DNA of 55,006 nucleotides from NCBI RefSeq assembly GCF_003337565.1, contig NZ_QPJL01000024.1, positions 1 through 55,006 on the forward strand. The letters are read 5' to 3'. This DNA comes from Paracoccus lutimaris (GTDB lineage: Bacteria; Pseudomonadota; Alphaproteobacteria; Rhodobacterales; Rhodobacteraceae). Shown here piece by piece: positions 8,424 through 16,982 of the stretch (position 1 is the first letter of the stretch; each line of letters begins with the position of its first letter). The notes beneath the pieces are model-generated. The model saw nothing but the letters and a program-made list of their open reading frames with translations, made no database searches and was not told the origin of the DNA. The position numbers were made by a program, and so were the translations under genes.

Positions 8424-9872
8424 TCACGACCAGTTGAGATACATCGTCTTCTTGCGCAGATAGCCGTCGAAGCCGTGTTTCCCGTCCTCTCCGCCCAGGC
8501 CCGATTGGCCCCAGCCGGAATGGAAGCCCTGCACCAATTCGCCATTGGCGCGGTTGCAGTAGATCTCGCCGAAATTCAGCCGCGCGGCGGCGGCCATCAG
8601 CCGGCGCTGGTCGCGCGTCCAGACATAGGCCGACAGACCATAGGCGCTGGCATTGGCGAGGCTCAGCGCCTGATCGAAATCATCGACCGCCAGCGCGGCC
8701 ACCACCGGGCCAAAGACCTCGTCGCGCATCACCGGCAGGTCATTGTCAAAGGCGCGCAGCACGGTCGGCGCTATCCAGTGGCCCTTGGCAAAGGCCCCCT
8801 CGCGCAGCGGGCCGCCGCGCAGCAGCACCTCGGCCCCCGACGCGATCGAGGCTGCTGTCATCGCCTCGACCTTCTCGACCTCGGCGCGGCTGACCTTGGG
8901 ACCAATATCAGGATCGGTCAGCGGCATGCCGATGGTCAGCGCGGCGGCGCGGGCGGTGAACTTGTCTAGAAATTCATCGGCGATGGCGCGATGCAGATAC
9001 ATGCGTTCGTTGCAGGTGCAGATCTGGCCGCAATTGGTGAAACGCGCGATCACCGCCGCCTCGACCGCGCGGTCGATATCGGCATCCTCCATCACGATGA
9101 AGGGCGCCTTGCCGCCCAGTTCCAGCCGCAGGATCTTGATCTGATCGGCCCCGGCGGCATAGATCTCGCGCCCCGCGCGGGTCGAGCCGGTCATGGTCAC
9201 CATATCCGCGCCCTCGACCAGCGCCCGACCCAGCGTGCGCCCGTCGCCGGTCACGACATTGAAAAGCCCCGGCGGCAGGCCTGCCTTTTCGGCCAGCGCC
9301 GCCAGCGCCAGACCCGAAAGCGGGGTGAATTCATGCGCCTTGAGGATAAAGGCGTTGCCTGCCACCAGCGCCGGTCCCAGCTTGCGCGCGGCCAAGGCCA
9401 GCGGATAGTTCCAGGCGGTCAGCCCGACCACCACGCCATGCGGCAGGCGGCGGATCTGGATTTCCTCGTCAGGGGCGTCGGCGGGCAGGATTTCACCCTC
9501 GATCCGGCGCGCCTGTTCGGCGGCATAGCGCAGGAATGTCTCGGTCGCGCCGACCTCGCCCCGGGCCTGAACCAAGGGCTTTCCCTGTTCCAGAACCACG
9601 ACCCTGGCCAGCAGGTCGGCATGGTCGCGCACCGCATCGGCCAGCGCGTGGACCGCCCGGCCGCGTTCGACCGCCGGCAGCGCCGCCCAGCCGGGCTGGG
9701 CCCGCCGCGCGGCCTGCAGCGCCTCGGCGGGGGTGGTGGCGATGATGGTTTCATCGGCGGGGTTTTCGATCTCGTGCCCTGCGGCGGCGGGACTGCCCCA
9801 ACGTCCGCCGATCAGCATCCGCGCGGCGACGGGCCGCCCCTCGGTCACAAGCTGGGTGAGTTCGTACAGCAC
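8424..9872 (-). CDS. NAD-dependent aldehyde dehydrogenase (lactaldehyde/glycolaldehyde dehydrogenase-like)
   Basis: An ALDH-superfamily enzyme close to E. coli AldA. Visible motifs are LELGGKAPFIV with the catalytic glutamate, the catalytic cysteine in NCGQICTC, and an AldA-like C-terminus (FGEIYCNRANGE, then GGEDGKHG). It should oxidise a small hydroxyaldehyde produced by sugar cleavage. I place the start at GTG 9872 (482 residues, close to AldA's 479) because AGGG precedes it. The longer frame, from TTG 9902, would run through an operator-like site at 9881-9901. ATG 9818 is an alternative and lines up with an internal position of AldA. It is the first gene of the minus-strand operon. Confidence 0.9.
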   Translation of the reverse strand: MLYELTQLVTEGRPVAARMLIGGRWGSPAAAGHEIENPADETIIATTPAEALQAARRAQPGWAALPAVERGRAVHALADAVRDHADLLARVVVLEQGKPLVQARGEVGATETFLRYAAEQARRIEGEILPADAPDEEIQIRRLPHGVVVGLTAWNYPLALAARKLGPALVAGNAFILKAHEFTPLSGLALAALAEKAGLPPGLFNVVTGDGRTLGRALVEGADMVTMTGSTRAGREIYAAGADQIKILRLELGGKAPFIVMEDADIDRAVEAAVIARFTNCGQICTCNERMYLHRAIADEFLDKFTARAAALTIGMPLTDPDIGPKVSRAEVEKVEAMTAASIASGAEVLLRGGPLREGAFAKGHWIAPTVLRAFDNDLPVMRDEVFGPVVAALAVDDFDQALSLANASAYGLSAYVWTRDQRRLMAAAARLNFGEIYCNRANGELVQGFHSGWGQSGLGGEDGKHGFDGYLRKKTMYLNWS

Positions 9873-9880
9873 GGACAGCC

Positions 9881-9901
9881 CTATTTTGGTATGACAAAAC
9901 A
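9881..9901. promoter_or_regulatory. Operator-like site 1, next to the aldehyde dehydrogenase gene
   Basis: CTATTTTGG, five bases, then CAAAACA. The same block recurs at 10021-10042 beside the divergent regulator gene, differing only by one extra C in the right arm. The imperfect dyad TTTTG/CAAAA fits a FadR-family dimer. One copy beside each gene of a divergent pair suggests that the regulator controls both arms. Confidence 0.5.
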
Positions 9902-10020
9902 AGCAATGATTAAGGGCGGAATTCGCAAATCGGTCAAGATGATTCTATTTTCACCCATCGGATTTCACTGTGCATTCAAACAGAATTACGTTGTTTGACG
10001 CTGACCTACGCAATACCCGC

Positions 10021-10042
10021 CTATTTTGGCCCAGCCAAAACA
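10021..10042. promoter_or_regulatory. Operator-like site 2, next to the regulator gene
   Basis: CTATTTTGG, CCCAG, then CCAAAACA. It contains the perfect dyad TTTTGGC-CCA-GCCAAAA (10024-10040). It nearly repeats the site at 9881-9901 and lies 63 bases before the regulator's ATG, so autoregulation is likely. Confidence 0.55.
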
Positions 10043-10104
10043 TATCCGTTGCACAATCTTGATGCGTCATTATGATCCGACCAAACTCTTGATCCGAGCT
10101 GCGC

Positions 10105-10827
10105 ATGACCCTTCAGACAGCCCCAGCAAGACCCGTCGGCAGCCGCGCCGCAGATGCTGTGGTCAAGGCCATCGAGACCCGGATCGCAGCAGGCGATCTG
10201 CCCGACGGCGCCCCCCTGCCGCCCGAGCGCGACCTGATCGAGACCTTTGGCGTCAGCCGCACCGTGGTGCGCGAGGCGGTGGCGACGCTGGCCAGCCGCG
10301 GTCTTGTCGAAAGCCGGCCGCGCTTTCGTCCCGTGGTGCGCCGTCCCGGCTATGATGCGGCGCTGGCCGCTGCCAGCGGTGTCGTCGGCTTTCTGCTGGC
10401 GCAGTCGGACGGCGTCAAAAGCCTTTATGACATCCGCATCTTTCTTGAGGCGGCGCTGGTACGCCATGCCGCCAAACACGCCCGCAAAGAGGATATCGAG
10501 GCCCTGAAACAGGCGCTTGACGCCAATGAGGCGGCGATCCCGGACAGCCAGCGTTTTTACCGCACCGACGTGGCCTTTCACGCCGTGCTTTACGACATCC
10601 CGAAAAACCCGGTCTTTCCGTCGATCCACAAGGCATTCACCAGCTGGCTTGAGCCGCATTGGGTCAAGATGGAACGCTCGCCCGAGCGCAACCGGGTGAA
10701 TTTCCTGCGCCATTCCGACATCTATCGGGCGATCCGTGACCGCGACCCCGATGGCGCCGAGGCGGCGCTGAACGCGCATCTGAATGCCGCGTGGGAATAT
10801 GTGCGGGGCACGTTCGACGACATCTGA
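10105..10827 (+). CDS. FadR-family (GntR superfamily) transcriptional regulator
   Basis: A 240-residue regulator. The N-terminal winged helix-turn-helix (about residues 10-75) has the GntR signature PPERDLIETFGVSRTVVREAV. The all-helical FCD ligand domain follows (about 95-225), with metal-binding-type residues in FYRTDVAFHAVLYD and the later FLRHSDIYRAI. FCD regulators usually respond to a carboxylate or sugar acid and repress catabolic genes. It is divergent from the aldehyde dehydrogenase/ABC operon, and the GMC oxidoreductase follows after 52 bases. The two TTTTGG...CCAAAA sites in the 232-bp divergent region are the likely operators. The ribosome binding site is weak. Confidence 0.93.
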   Translation: MTLQTAPARPVGSRAADAVVKAIETRIAAGDLPDGAPLPPERDLIETFGVSRTVVREAVATLASRGLVESRPRFRPVVRRPGYDAALAAASGVVGFLLAQSDGVKSLYDIRIFLEAALVRHAAKHARKEDIEALKQALDANEAAIPDSQRFYRTDVAFHAVLYDIPKNPVFPSIHKAFTSWLEPHWVKMERSPERNRVNFLRHSDIYRAIRDRDPDGAEAALNAHLNAAWEYVRGTFDDI

Positions 10828-10879
10828 CGCCGCGCGCATAGCGGCAGCCCATCCGCATATCGAAGGAAAGGACGACCCC

Positions 10880-12502
10880 ATGGCGCGCGAGGAATTCGAC
10901 CATATCGTCGTCGGTGGCGGCTCGGCCGGCTGCGTGGCGGCGGGCCAGCTTGTGGCGCAGGGCGGCTGCCGCGTCCTGCTGCTGGAGGGGGGGCATTCCA
11001 ACCGTCACCCGCTGCTGGACATGCCGCCGGGCATCTTCAAGATGATCAACGGCTCGAAATTCATGGAATACCACACGACCGTGCCGCAGCCGCATTTGAA
11101 TGGCCGCGCGCATGACATTCCCCAGGGGAACGTGCTGGGCGGCGGATCCTCGGTCAATGCGCAGGTCTATATGCGCGGCCGCCCCTCGGACTACGATGCC
11201 TGGGACGCGGCACTGCGCGGCAACAATGACGGCGCGGACTGGTCCTGGAAGGCGGTCTTGCCGCATTTTCGCGGCATGGAGGACAACAACCGCCTGCTGA
11301 ACGACTATCACGGCAGCGGCGGCCAGATGAAGGTCTCGGATCCCGGGCATATCGACCAGATGTCGCGCTGGTTCGTGCAGTCGGTGCAGGCTCTGGGCGA
11401 GCCCTTCAACCCCGACTTCAACGGCGTCTCGCAGCGCGGCGTGGGGTTTTACCAGTTCATGAACCGGCATGGCCGGCGCTCATCCGCCGCCTACGCTTTT
11501 CTGTCCCCGCTTGAGGGCGACCCGCGCCTGACCCTGCGCCTTGAGGCCCGGGCCGAGCGTATCCTGATCGAAAACGGCCGTGCCGTCGGCGTCCAGTGGC
11601 GCGACAAGGCCGGCACCCTGCACCAAAGCCATGCCCGCGGCGAGGTGATCGTGACCGCCGGCGCGCTGATCACGCCCAAGCTGCTGATGCTGTCAGGGAT
11701 CGGCCCCGCCGATCACCTGCGCGAGCACGGGATTGCGGTCGCGGCCGACCTGCCAGGCGTGGGCCAGAACCTGATCGACCATCCCGAGGTGCCGATCATC
11801 GCCAACGCCAACGGCCCCTATGGCTATTTCAAGCAGGGGGTCGGCTGGCGGATGATCCGCAACGGCTTGCAGTTCAAGCTGTTCGGATCCGGTCCGATCC
11901 TGTCGGCGGGGGTCGAGGCAGGCGCCTTCGTCAATCCCGATGACCCGGGTGCCGAGCCGACGATCCAGGCCTTTTGCGTGCCCATCGTCTATCTGGACCG
12001 TGACACGCTGAGCCTGGTCGAGAATACCTATGGCCTGACCGTGACCACGGTGGTGGTCAAGCCCAGGTCGCGCGGCGAGGTGCGGCTGCGCTCGGCCAAT
12101 CCGGCCGACAAGCCGCTGGTCAGCCCGAACCTGCTGCTGCATCCCGACGACATGGCGGCCATGGTCGCCGGCCAGCGGTTTTTCGTCCGCGCCTTTCAGA
12201 CCGGGCCGCTGGCCAGCCGCATCAAGCGCCTTGCCATTCCCGATCCGGCCCGGCTGGATGACGCGGCACTGGCCGATCACTGCCGCCGTTTCGTCAAGAC
12301 CAACTATCATCCGGCCTCGACCGCGCGGATGGGGGCGGATGGCGATCCGATGGCGGTGCTGGATGCGCGGATGCGCGTGCGCGGGATCGAGGGGCTGCGC
12401 GTCGCCGACATGTCCGCCGTGCCCGACATCAATGCCGGCAACACGAACGCTCCGGCGATGATGCTGGGGGATCGCTGCGCGGCCTTCGTGCGTGGGGCGT
12501 AA
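10880..12502 (+). CDS. GMC-family FAD-dependent oxidoreductase (choline dehydrogenase-like)
   Basis: A 540-residue glucose-methanol-choline oxidoreductase. The Rossmann FAD motif VVGGGSAGC is at residues 9-17. The GMC segment GNVLGGGSSVNAQVYMRG and the second signature TAGALITPKLLMLSGIG are both present. The active-site region NYHPASTARMG lies near the C-terminus, with the usual second polar residue in the NAGNTNAPA segment. It should oxidise an alcohol or sugar-type hydroxyl; no signal peptide is seen, so it is probably cytoplasmic. ATG 10880 follows GAAGGAAAGGACGACCCC. It is co-directional with the FadR-family gene and probably belongs to the same pathway as the divergent ABC operon. Confidence 0.92.
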   Translation: MAREEFDHIVVGGGSAGCVAAGQLVAQGGCRVLLLEGGHSNRHPLLDMPPGIFKMINGSKFMEYHTTVPQPHLNGRAHDIPQGNVLGGGSSVNAQVYMRGRPSDYDAWDAALRGNNDGADWSWKAVLPHFRGMEDNNRLLNDYHGSGGQMKVSDPGHIDQMSRWFVQSVQALGEPFNPDFNGVSQRGVGFYQFMNRHGRRSSAAYAFLSPLEGDPRLTLRLEARAERILIENGRAVGVQWRDKAGTLHQSHARGEVIVTAGALITPKLLMLSGIGPADHLREHGIAVAADLPGVGQNLIDHPEVPIIANANGPYGYFKQGVGWRMIRNGLQFKLFGSGPILSAGVEAGAFVNPDDPGAEPTIQAFCVPIVYLDRDTLSLVENTYGLTVTTVVVKPRSRGEVRLRSANPADKPLVSPNLLLHPDDMAAMVAGQRFFVRAFQTGPLASRIKRLAIPDPARLDDAALADHCRRFVKTNYHPASTARMGADGDPMAVLDARMRVRGIEGLRVADMSAVPDINAGNTNAPAMMLGDRCAAFVRGA

Positions 12503-12788
12503 GAGCCAGACGGTATCTGAACGATATCTTCGGCTTGCATCACGAGATCGACATTGCACTGGCAGGTTGTCGGTCATCAGATATCTGGCTTTCCGTCAGA
12601 TTCCTGACCCAGACGCACGGGGCGCCAAGCCAACCGCCATGATCCCTGCCGGTCGTGAGCATGGATGTGCCGCCAGCTGCTGAAAAAGGCCCGGACATGA
12701 GGGGGTAAACGTCCCATTCAGCAGCATGTTTCCCGGTCGAAACAGTGCCCGCCAAGGGGCCGGCAACCGGAACTCATCAGCACCTTGA
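12503..12788. other. Intergenic region between convergent genes, no gene seen
   Basis: About 286 bases between the GMC oxidoreductase and the RspB-like dehydrogenase, which converge here. Short open frames on both strands have no recognisable product and no good ribosome binding site. No clear intrinsic terminator was found. Confidence 0.5.
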
Positions 12789-13799
12789 TCACAGGTCCAG
12801 AATGGCCTTGATGACGCCGGCCTCGGGGCGGGACCAGTCCTGGAACAGCGCCACCCCGTCCGACAGGCTGCCGCGATGGGTGTTCAGCGCCCGTGTCGGC
12901 ACCCGGCCGGCGCGCATCTGCGCCACCACCTCGGCGAAATCGTCGGGCTGGGCGTTGCGGCTGGCGATCAGCGTCGCCTCACGCTTGTGGAATTCCGGGT
13001 CCGAGAAGGTGATGTCCTGCCGCACCACCGACAGCAGCACATAGCGCGCGCCATGGGCAAGGAAACCGAAACCGCGCTCGATGGGCGGCGCGGCGCCGGT
13101 GGCGTCGATCACCACGTCGAACCAGTCGCCGCCGGTCAGCCGCGCGGCCTGCGCCTCGGCCCCGGCGTCGGCGGTCAGTGCGGCATCCGCGCCCAGCCCC
13201 TCGCGCGCAAAGGCCAGCCGGTCGGGGCGCATGTCCATCACCGTCACATGGGCACCGCGCGCCTTGGCGAAGATGATCGCCGACATGCCGATGGGGCCGG
13301 TCCCGGTGACCAGCACCCGGTCGCGGGCGGTAATGGCGCCGCGCTTCACGCCATGGGCACCGATGGCCAGAAACTCGATCATCGCCGCATCCGGCAGCGG
13401 GATATCCCCCGTCGGCACCACGTTCTGGACCGGGACCGCGATCAGCTCGGCCATGCCGCCGTCGCAATGAACGCCCAGCACCCGGATATTGACGCAGGCA
13501 TTGGTCAGCCCGATCCGGCAGGCCTGACAGGTCCCGCAGGACAGGTAAGGCACGATATAGACCGGATCGCCGGGGTTCAGGCCACTGCCCTCGGGCGCGG
13601 TCTCGACGGTGCCGGACAGCTCGTGGCCCATGACGCGGGGATATTCCAGATAGGGGTGCTTGCCGCCAAAGATGTGGAAATCGGTGCCGCAGATGCCGAC
13701 ATGGCGGATGCGCACCAATACCTCGTCCGGGCCGGGCACGGGTTCGGGGCGCGAGATCAGCGCCAGCCGGCCGGGTTCCTCGCAGATCAGGGCTTTCAT
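12789..13799 (-). CDS. Zinc-dependent alcohol dehydrogenase (RspB/L-gulonate 5-dehydrogenase-like)
   Basis: A 336-residue medium-chain dehydrogenase. The catalytic zinc ligands are the Cys in GICGTDFH and GHE in MGHELSG. The structural-zinc cysteines appear in YLSCGTCQACRIGLTNAC, and the NAD-binding motif is GTGPIGMSAI. The N-terminal half resembles RspB-type enzymes, some of which oxidise L-gulonate at C5; the substrate here is inferred. Its ATG at 13799 overlaps the stop of the L-idonate-dehydrogenase-like gene. It is the last gene of the TRAP operon. Two sugar-acid dehydrogenases in series suggest a C5 oxidation/reduction pair that interconverts epimers. Confidence 0.88.
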   Translation of the reverse strand: MKALICEEPGRLALISRPEPVPGPDEVLVRIRHVGICGTDFHIFGGKHPYLEYPRVMGHELSGTVETAPEGSGLNPGDPVYIVPYLSCGTCQACRIGLTNACVNIRVLGVHCDGGMAELIAVPVQNVVPTGDIPLPDAAMIEFLAIGAHGVKRGAITARDRVLVTGTGPIGMSAIIFAKARGAHVTVMDMRPDRLAFAREGLGADAALTADAGAEAQAARLTGGDWFDVVIDATGAAPPIERGFGFLAHGARYVLLSVVRQDITFSDPEFHKREATLIASRNAQPDDFAEVVAQMRAGRVPTRALNTHRGSLSDGVALFQDWSRPEAGVIKAILDL

Positions 13800-14860
13800 G
13801 ACGCGTCCTCCGTGGCGAAGGTCAGTTGCACCTTGCAGGCCAAGCTGCGGTCCGAGGCCAGATCAAAAGCCTCGCGCGCGCGCTCCAGCGGCAGACGGTG
13901 GCTGATGATCGGGCGCAGGTCGATCTGGCGGCTGCCGATCAGGTCCACGGCCTCGGCAAACTCGGCGTGAAAGCGCTGGCTGCCGCGCCAGGTGATTTCC
14001 TTGCCGACCAGCGCGTTCAGGGGAATGGCGATATCGCCGGTGACGCCGACCTGAATGATGGTGCCGCGCGGGCGGATGGCGGCAAAGGCTGCGCGCAGGG
14101 CGGGGCCGGCGGCCGAGCAGTCAAAGATCAGGTCGATCTGGCCCTTGTCCCTTTGCAGCGGCGCCAATGCCTCGGGATCCGTGGCGACGTTGATGGTCTG
14201 GCCTGCGCCCATGACGCGCGCGCGAGCGAGCGCCGCATCGGTCAGGTCGGTGACGATGATGTCCCGTGCGCCGGCATGGCGGGCGGCGGCCAGCACCAGC
14301 AGCCCGATCGGCCCGGCGCCGCTGATCAGCACCCTGAGCCCAGTCAGATCGCCCAGCAGATCGCGCGCCTGCGCCACCGCATGCAGGCAGACGGCCAGGG
14401 GCTCGGCGCAGGCGGCCTCGGCCTCGGTCACGCCTTCGGGCAGGGGATGGGCCTGAATGGCGGGCACCACGAACAGGTCGCGAAACATCCCTTGTTCATG
14501 CGGCATCCGCATGGCCGAGCCGATGAAATGCATGTCCAGACAATGCACCAGCATGTCACGCAGGCAGTATTCGCAGGCCCCGCAGGGCTGCGAGGGGTTC
14601 ACCGCGACCAGCGTGCCAGGGGCGATATCGACCCCCTCGCCCGCCGCGATCACATGCCCGGCGGCCTCGTGCCCGCAGATGATCGGCTCGCGCACCCGGA
14701 CCGGACCAAAGCCGCCATCCTGATAGTAATGCAGGTCCGAGCCGCAGATGCCACCCGCCGCCATGCGCAGCAGCACCTCGCCCTTGCCGGGCGGGCCGAC
14801 CTCTTGCTCTTCGACCCTCAGGTCATGGGCGCCGTAAAGCCGGGCGACGCGGGTGCGCAT
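13796..14860 (-). CDS. L-idonate 5-dehydrogenase-like zinc alcohol dehydrogenase
   Basis: A 354-residue medium-chain dehydrogenase most like IdnD. It has GGICGSDLHYYQDGGFG with the catalytic-zinc cysteine, ICGHEAAGHV, a structural-zinc cluster in CGACEYCLRDMLVHC, and the Rossmann motif GAGPIGLL. IdnD oxidises L-idonate to 5-keto-D-gluconate. The cluster HYYQDGGFG is characteristic of that group, but the exact acid is not proven. It lies 55 bases after dctM, with a short GC hairpin in the gap, and overlaps the next dehydrogenase by four bases. Confidence 0.85.
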   Translation of the reverse strand: MRTRVARLYGAHDLRVEEQEVGPPGKGEVLLRMAAGGICGSDLHYYQDGGFGPVRVREPIICGHEAAGHVIAAGEGVDIAPGTLVAVNPSQPCGACEYCLRDMLVHCLDMHFIGSAMRMPHEQGMFRDLFVVPAIQAHPLPEGVTEAEAACAEPLAVCLHAVAQARDLLGDLTGLRVLISGAGPIGLLVLAAARHAGARDIIVTDLTDAALARARVMGAGQTINVATDPEALAPLQRDKGQIDLIFDCSAAGPALRAAFAAIRPRGTIIQVGVTGDIAIPLNALVGKEITWRGSQRFHAEFAEAVDLIGSRQIDLRPIISHRLPLERAREAFDLASDRSLACKVQLTFATEDAS

Positions 14861-14886
14861 GGGGCAATCCTTGTATTCGTGTCAGG

Positions 14887-14907
14887 CCGCGCGGACGGGC
14901 CGCGCGG
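14887..14907. promoter_or_regulatory. GC hairpin between dctM and the idonate-dehydrogenase-like gene
   Basis: The self-complementary octamer CCGCGCGG occurs twice (14887-14894 and 14900-14907) with a five-base loop, in the 55-base gap. No T-tract follows. It could mark an mRNA processing or attenuation point inside the operon. Confidence 0.35.
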
Positions 14908-14915
14908 AGATGGGG

Positions 14916-16322
14916 CTAGCGGATCAGGCCAAGCTGCGTCGGCAGCCATAGCGTGAGCGCGGGGATGAAGGTAATCAGCAGCAGCGCGACGAACAGCGGG
15001 ATCATCCATGGCAGGATCGCCAGCGCCGTCTTTTCAACCGACATCTTGGCGATGCGGGACAGGACGAACAGCACCATCCCCACCGGCGGCGTCAGCAGGC
15101 CGATCATCAGGTTCAGCGTCAGGATCACGCCCAGATGCACCGGGTCGATGCCATAGCGCGCCGCCACCGGCATCAGGATCGGCACCAGAATCGAGATCGC
15201 GGCGATGGTGTCCAGAAACGCCCCCACCACCAGCAGGATCACGTTCACGATGATCAGGAAGGTCCACCAGTTGTCGGTCAGCCCGAACATCGCGTCCGAG
15301 AACAGCTGCGCCGCCTGAGAGACCGTCAAAAGCCACGCAAAGATCGAGGCGGCAGTGACGATGAACAGGACCGAGGCCGTGGTCTCGATGGTGTCGAAGG
15401 AGGCCTTGGCCAGCGTCCGCCATGTCATGGTGCGATAGCGCACGAGGCCCAGAAACAGCGTCCAGATGACGGCGGCGACGGCGGCCTCGGTGGGCGTGAA
15501 CCAGCCCATGGTCATGCCGCCGATCAGCAGCACCGGCGCCATCAGCGCCATCACCGCGTGCCAGTCGAAATACCAGTCCAGCGCCACCAGCACCACCAGC
15601 GCGATCAGCACCGCGATATTGATCGAAAGCCCGGCCATGACCAGCAGCCAGACCGCCAGCGGAAAGCACATGACCACCACGATCTCAAGCCCGGCGCCCA
15701 TGAGTTGGCGAATGTCGAAGGGCGTGTCCGAGCCCCAGCCAAAGCGGCGGGCAAAGATATAGACCGTCAGCATCATCAGCGAGGTCATCACGATCCCCGG
15801 CAGGATGCCCGCCATGAACAGCGCCCCGATCGAGGCATTGGCCATCATCCCGTAGATGACAAAGGGCAGCGAGGGCGGAAAGATCGGCCCCAGCGTCGCC
15901 GAGGCGGCGGTCACGCCCACCGCGGCCTCGACCGGATAGCCGTGATCCTTCATCGCCTTGATCTCGATGGTGCCGATCCCGGCCGCATCGGCCAGGGCCG
16001 TGCCCGACATGCCCGAAAACACCACCGAGCCGATGATATTGACCTGCGCCAGACCGCCCTTCATCCAGCCGACCAGCGACAGGGCAAAGTGATAGATGCG
16101 GCCGGTGACGCCGGCGATGTTCATCAGATTGCCCGCAAGGATGAAGAACGGCACCGCGATCAGCGGAAAGCTTTCGACGCCCGCGATCATGCGCTGCGCG
16201 GCGATGATGTCGGGGGCGACATTATAGATGCCGATATAGGCCAGCGAGGCCACGGCCATGGCGACCGCCACCGGCACCCCGATGATCATCAGCAGCAGAA
16301 AGGATCCGATCAGCAGCAGCAT
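14916..16322 (-). CDS. TRAP transporter large permease (DctM)
   Basis: A 468-residue polytopic membrane protein of the DctM family with about 12 to 14 hydrophobic segments. The start MLLLIGSFLLLMIIGVPVAVAM and the motif GNLMNIAGVTGRIYHFALSLVGW are typical. It is the ion-coupled translocation subunit of a tripartite periplasmic transporter that moves a carboxylate inward. It starts four bases after the stop of the small-permease gene. It is longer than the common 425-residue form, with extra sequence in the middle (about residues 225-275), a variant seen in some TRAP families. Confidence 0.94.
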   Translation of the reverse strand: MLLLIGSFLLLMIIGVPVAVAMAVASLAYIGIYNVAPDIIAAQRMIAGVESFPLIAVPFFILAGNLMNIAGVTGRIYHFALSLVGWMKGGLAQVNIIGSVVFSGMSGTALADAAGIGTIEIKAMKDHGYPVEAAVGVTAASATLGPIFPPSLPFVIYGMMANASIGALFMAGILPGIVMTSLMMLTVYIFARRFGWGSDTPFDIRQLMGAGLEIVVVMCFPLAVWLLVMAGLSINIAVLIALVVLVALDWYFDWHAVMALMAPVLLIGGMTMGWFTPTEAAVAAVIWTLFLGLVRYRTMTWRTLAKASFDTIETTASVLFIVTAASIFAWLLTVSQAAQLFSDAMFGLTDNWWTFLIIVNVILLVVGAFLDTIAAISILVPILMPVAARYGIDPVHLGVILTLNLMIGLLTPPVGMVLFVLSRIAKMSVEKTALAILPWMIPLFVALLLITFIPALTLWLPTQLGLIR

Positions 16323-16326
16323 GGCG

Positions 16327-16899
16327 TCATACCCCCGGCGGGCCGGATTCGGCCGCCTCTTCGCGGACCGTCCTTGCGCCGGTCAGGTCCTTGATGAAAT
16401 TCTGAACCGAGCGCAGCAGCATCAGCGCGAAGGCTGCAAAGACGGTATAGAAGACAAAGCCGCGCGGCAGATCGACGGTGACCATGCGCTCGCTGCCGAC
16501 AATGTCGATATAGCGCCACATCAGCCATGCCATATAGCCGTAAAAGCCGATGCAGATGACATCGACCGCGACCTCAAGCCCGCGACCCAGACGGCGCGGC
16601 AGGAAATTGTAGATCAGGTCCACGGCGATGTGGCGGCCCATGCGCACGCACATAGCCGAGCCCAGAAAGACCACGATCACCAGACAGTTCGCGGCGATCT
16701 CTTCGGTCCAGGCGAGGCTGTTGTTCAGCGCATAGCGGGTGAAGAACTGCAAAAAGACGCAGACCGCCATGGCCCAGAACACCGCCAGCGTCAGCCAGTC
16801 CTCGATGGTATGGTGCGACAGATCGACGGGACCACCTTCGTCCTCGAAGGCATGGGCCATCTCGTCGATGCTGATCGGGGGGTGATGTTGCTCATTCAT
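16327..16899 (-). CDS. TRAP transporter small permease (DctQ)
   Basis: A 190-residue protein with four membrane segments, typical of DctQ; the FLQFFTRYALNNSLAWTEEIA segment carries the family's conserved pattern. It partners with DctM and docks the binding protein. I chose ATG 16899 (MNEQHHPPIS) because GGAGGT lies just upstream; the frame continues to 16959 without support. The tail after the last helix (about residue 165 onward) is charged and cytoplasmic. A hairpin at 16941-16967 separates it from dctP. Confidence 0.93.
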   Translation of the reverse strand: MNEQHHPPISIDEMAHAFEDEGGPVDLSHHTIEDWLTLAVFWAMAVCVFLQFFTRYALNNSLAWTEEIAANCLVIVVFLGSAMCVRMGRHIAVDLIYNFLPRRLGRGLEVAVDVICIGFYGYMAWLMWRYIDIVGSERMVTVDLPRGFVFYTVFAAFALMLLRSVQNFIKDLTGARTVREEAAESGPPGV

Positions 16900-16940
16900 G
16901 CCGGACCTCCGCGCGTTGGGTCGGATCTCGCTGTGCCCGG

Positions 16941-16967
16941 GGCGGCCATGCGGACGCATCGGCCGCC
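16941..16967. promoter_or_regulatory. Intercistronic hairpin between dctP and dctQ
   Basis: GGCGGCCATGCG pairs with CGCAT, a single bulged base, and GGCCGCC across a two-base loop. It lies 16 bases beyond the dctP stop. This is the same architecture as the hairpin after the ABC binding-protein gene at 7353-7376 and probably serves to keep dctP mRNA abundant. Confidence 0.55.
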
Positions 16968-16982
16968 ACCGGGGTCTTGGTC

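Noticed and set aside
12503..12788. Possible transposase remnant or small gene in the gap between the two dehydrogenase operons
   Set aside because: Translations on both strands gave no recognisable motif, and no terminal repeats or ribosome binding site were found.
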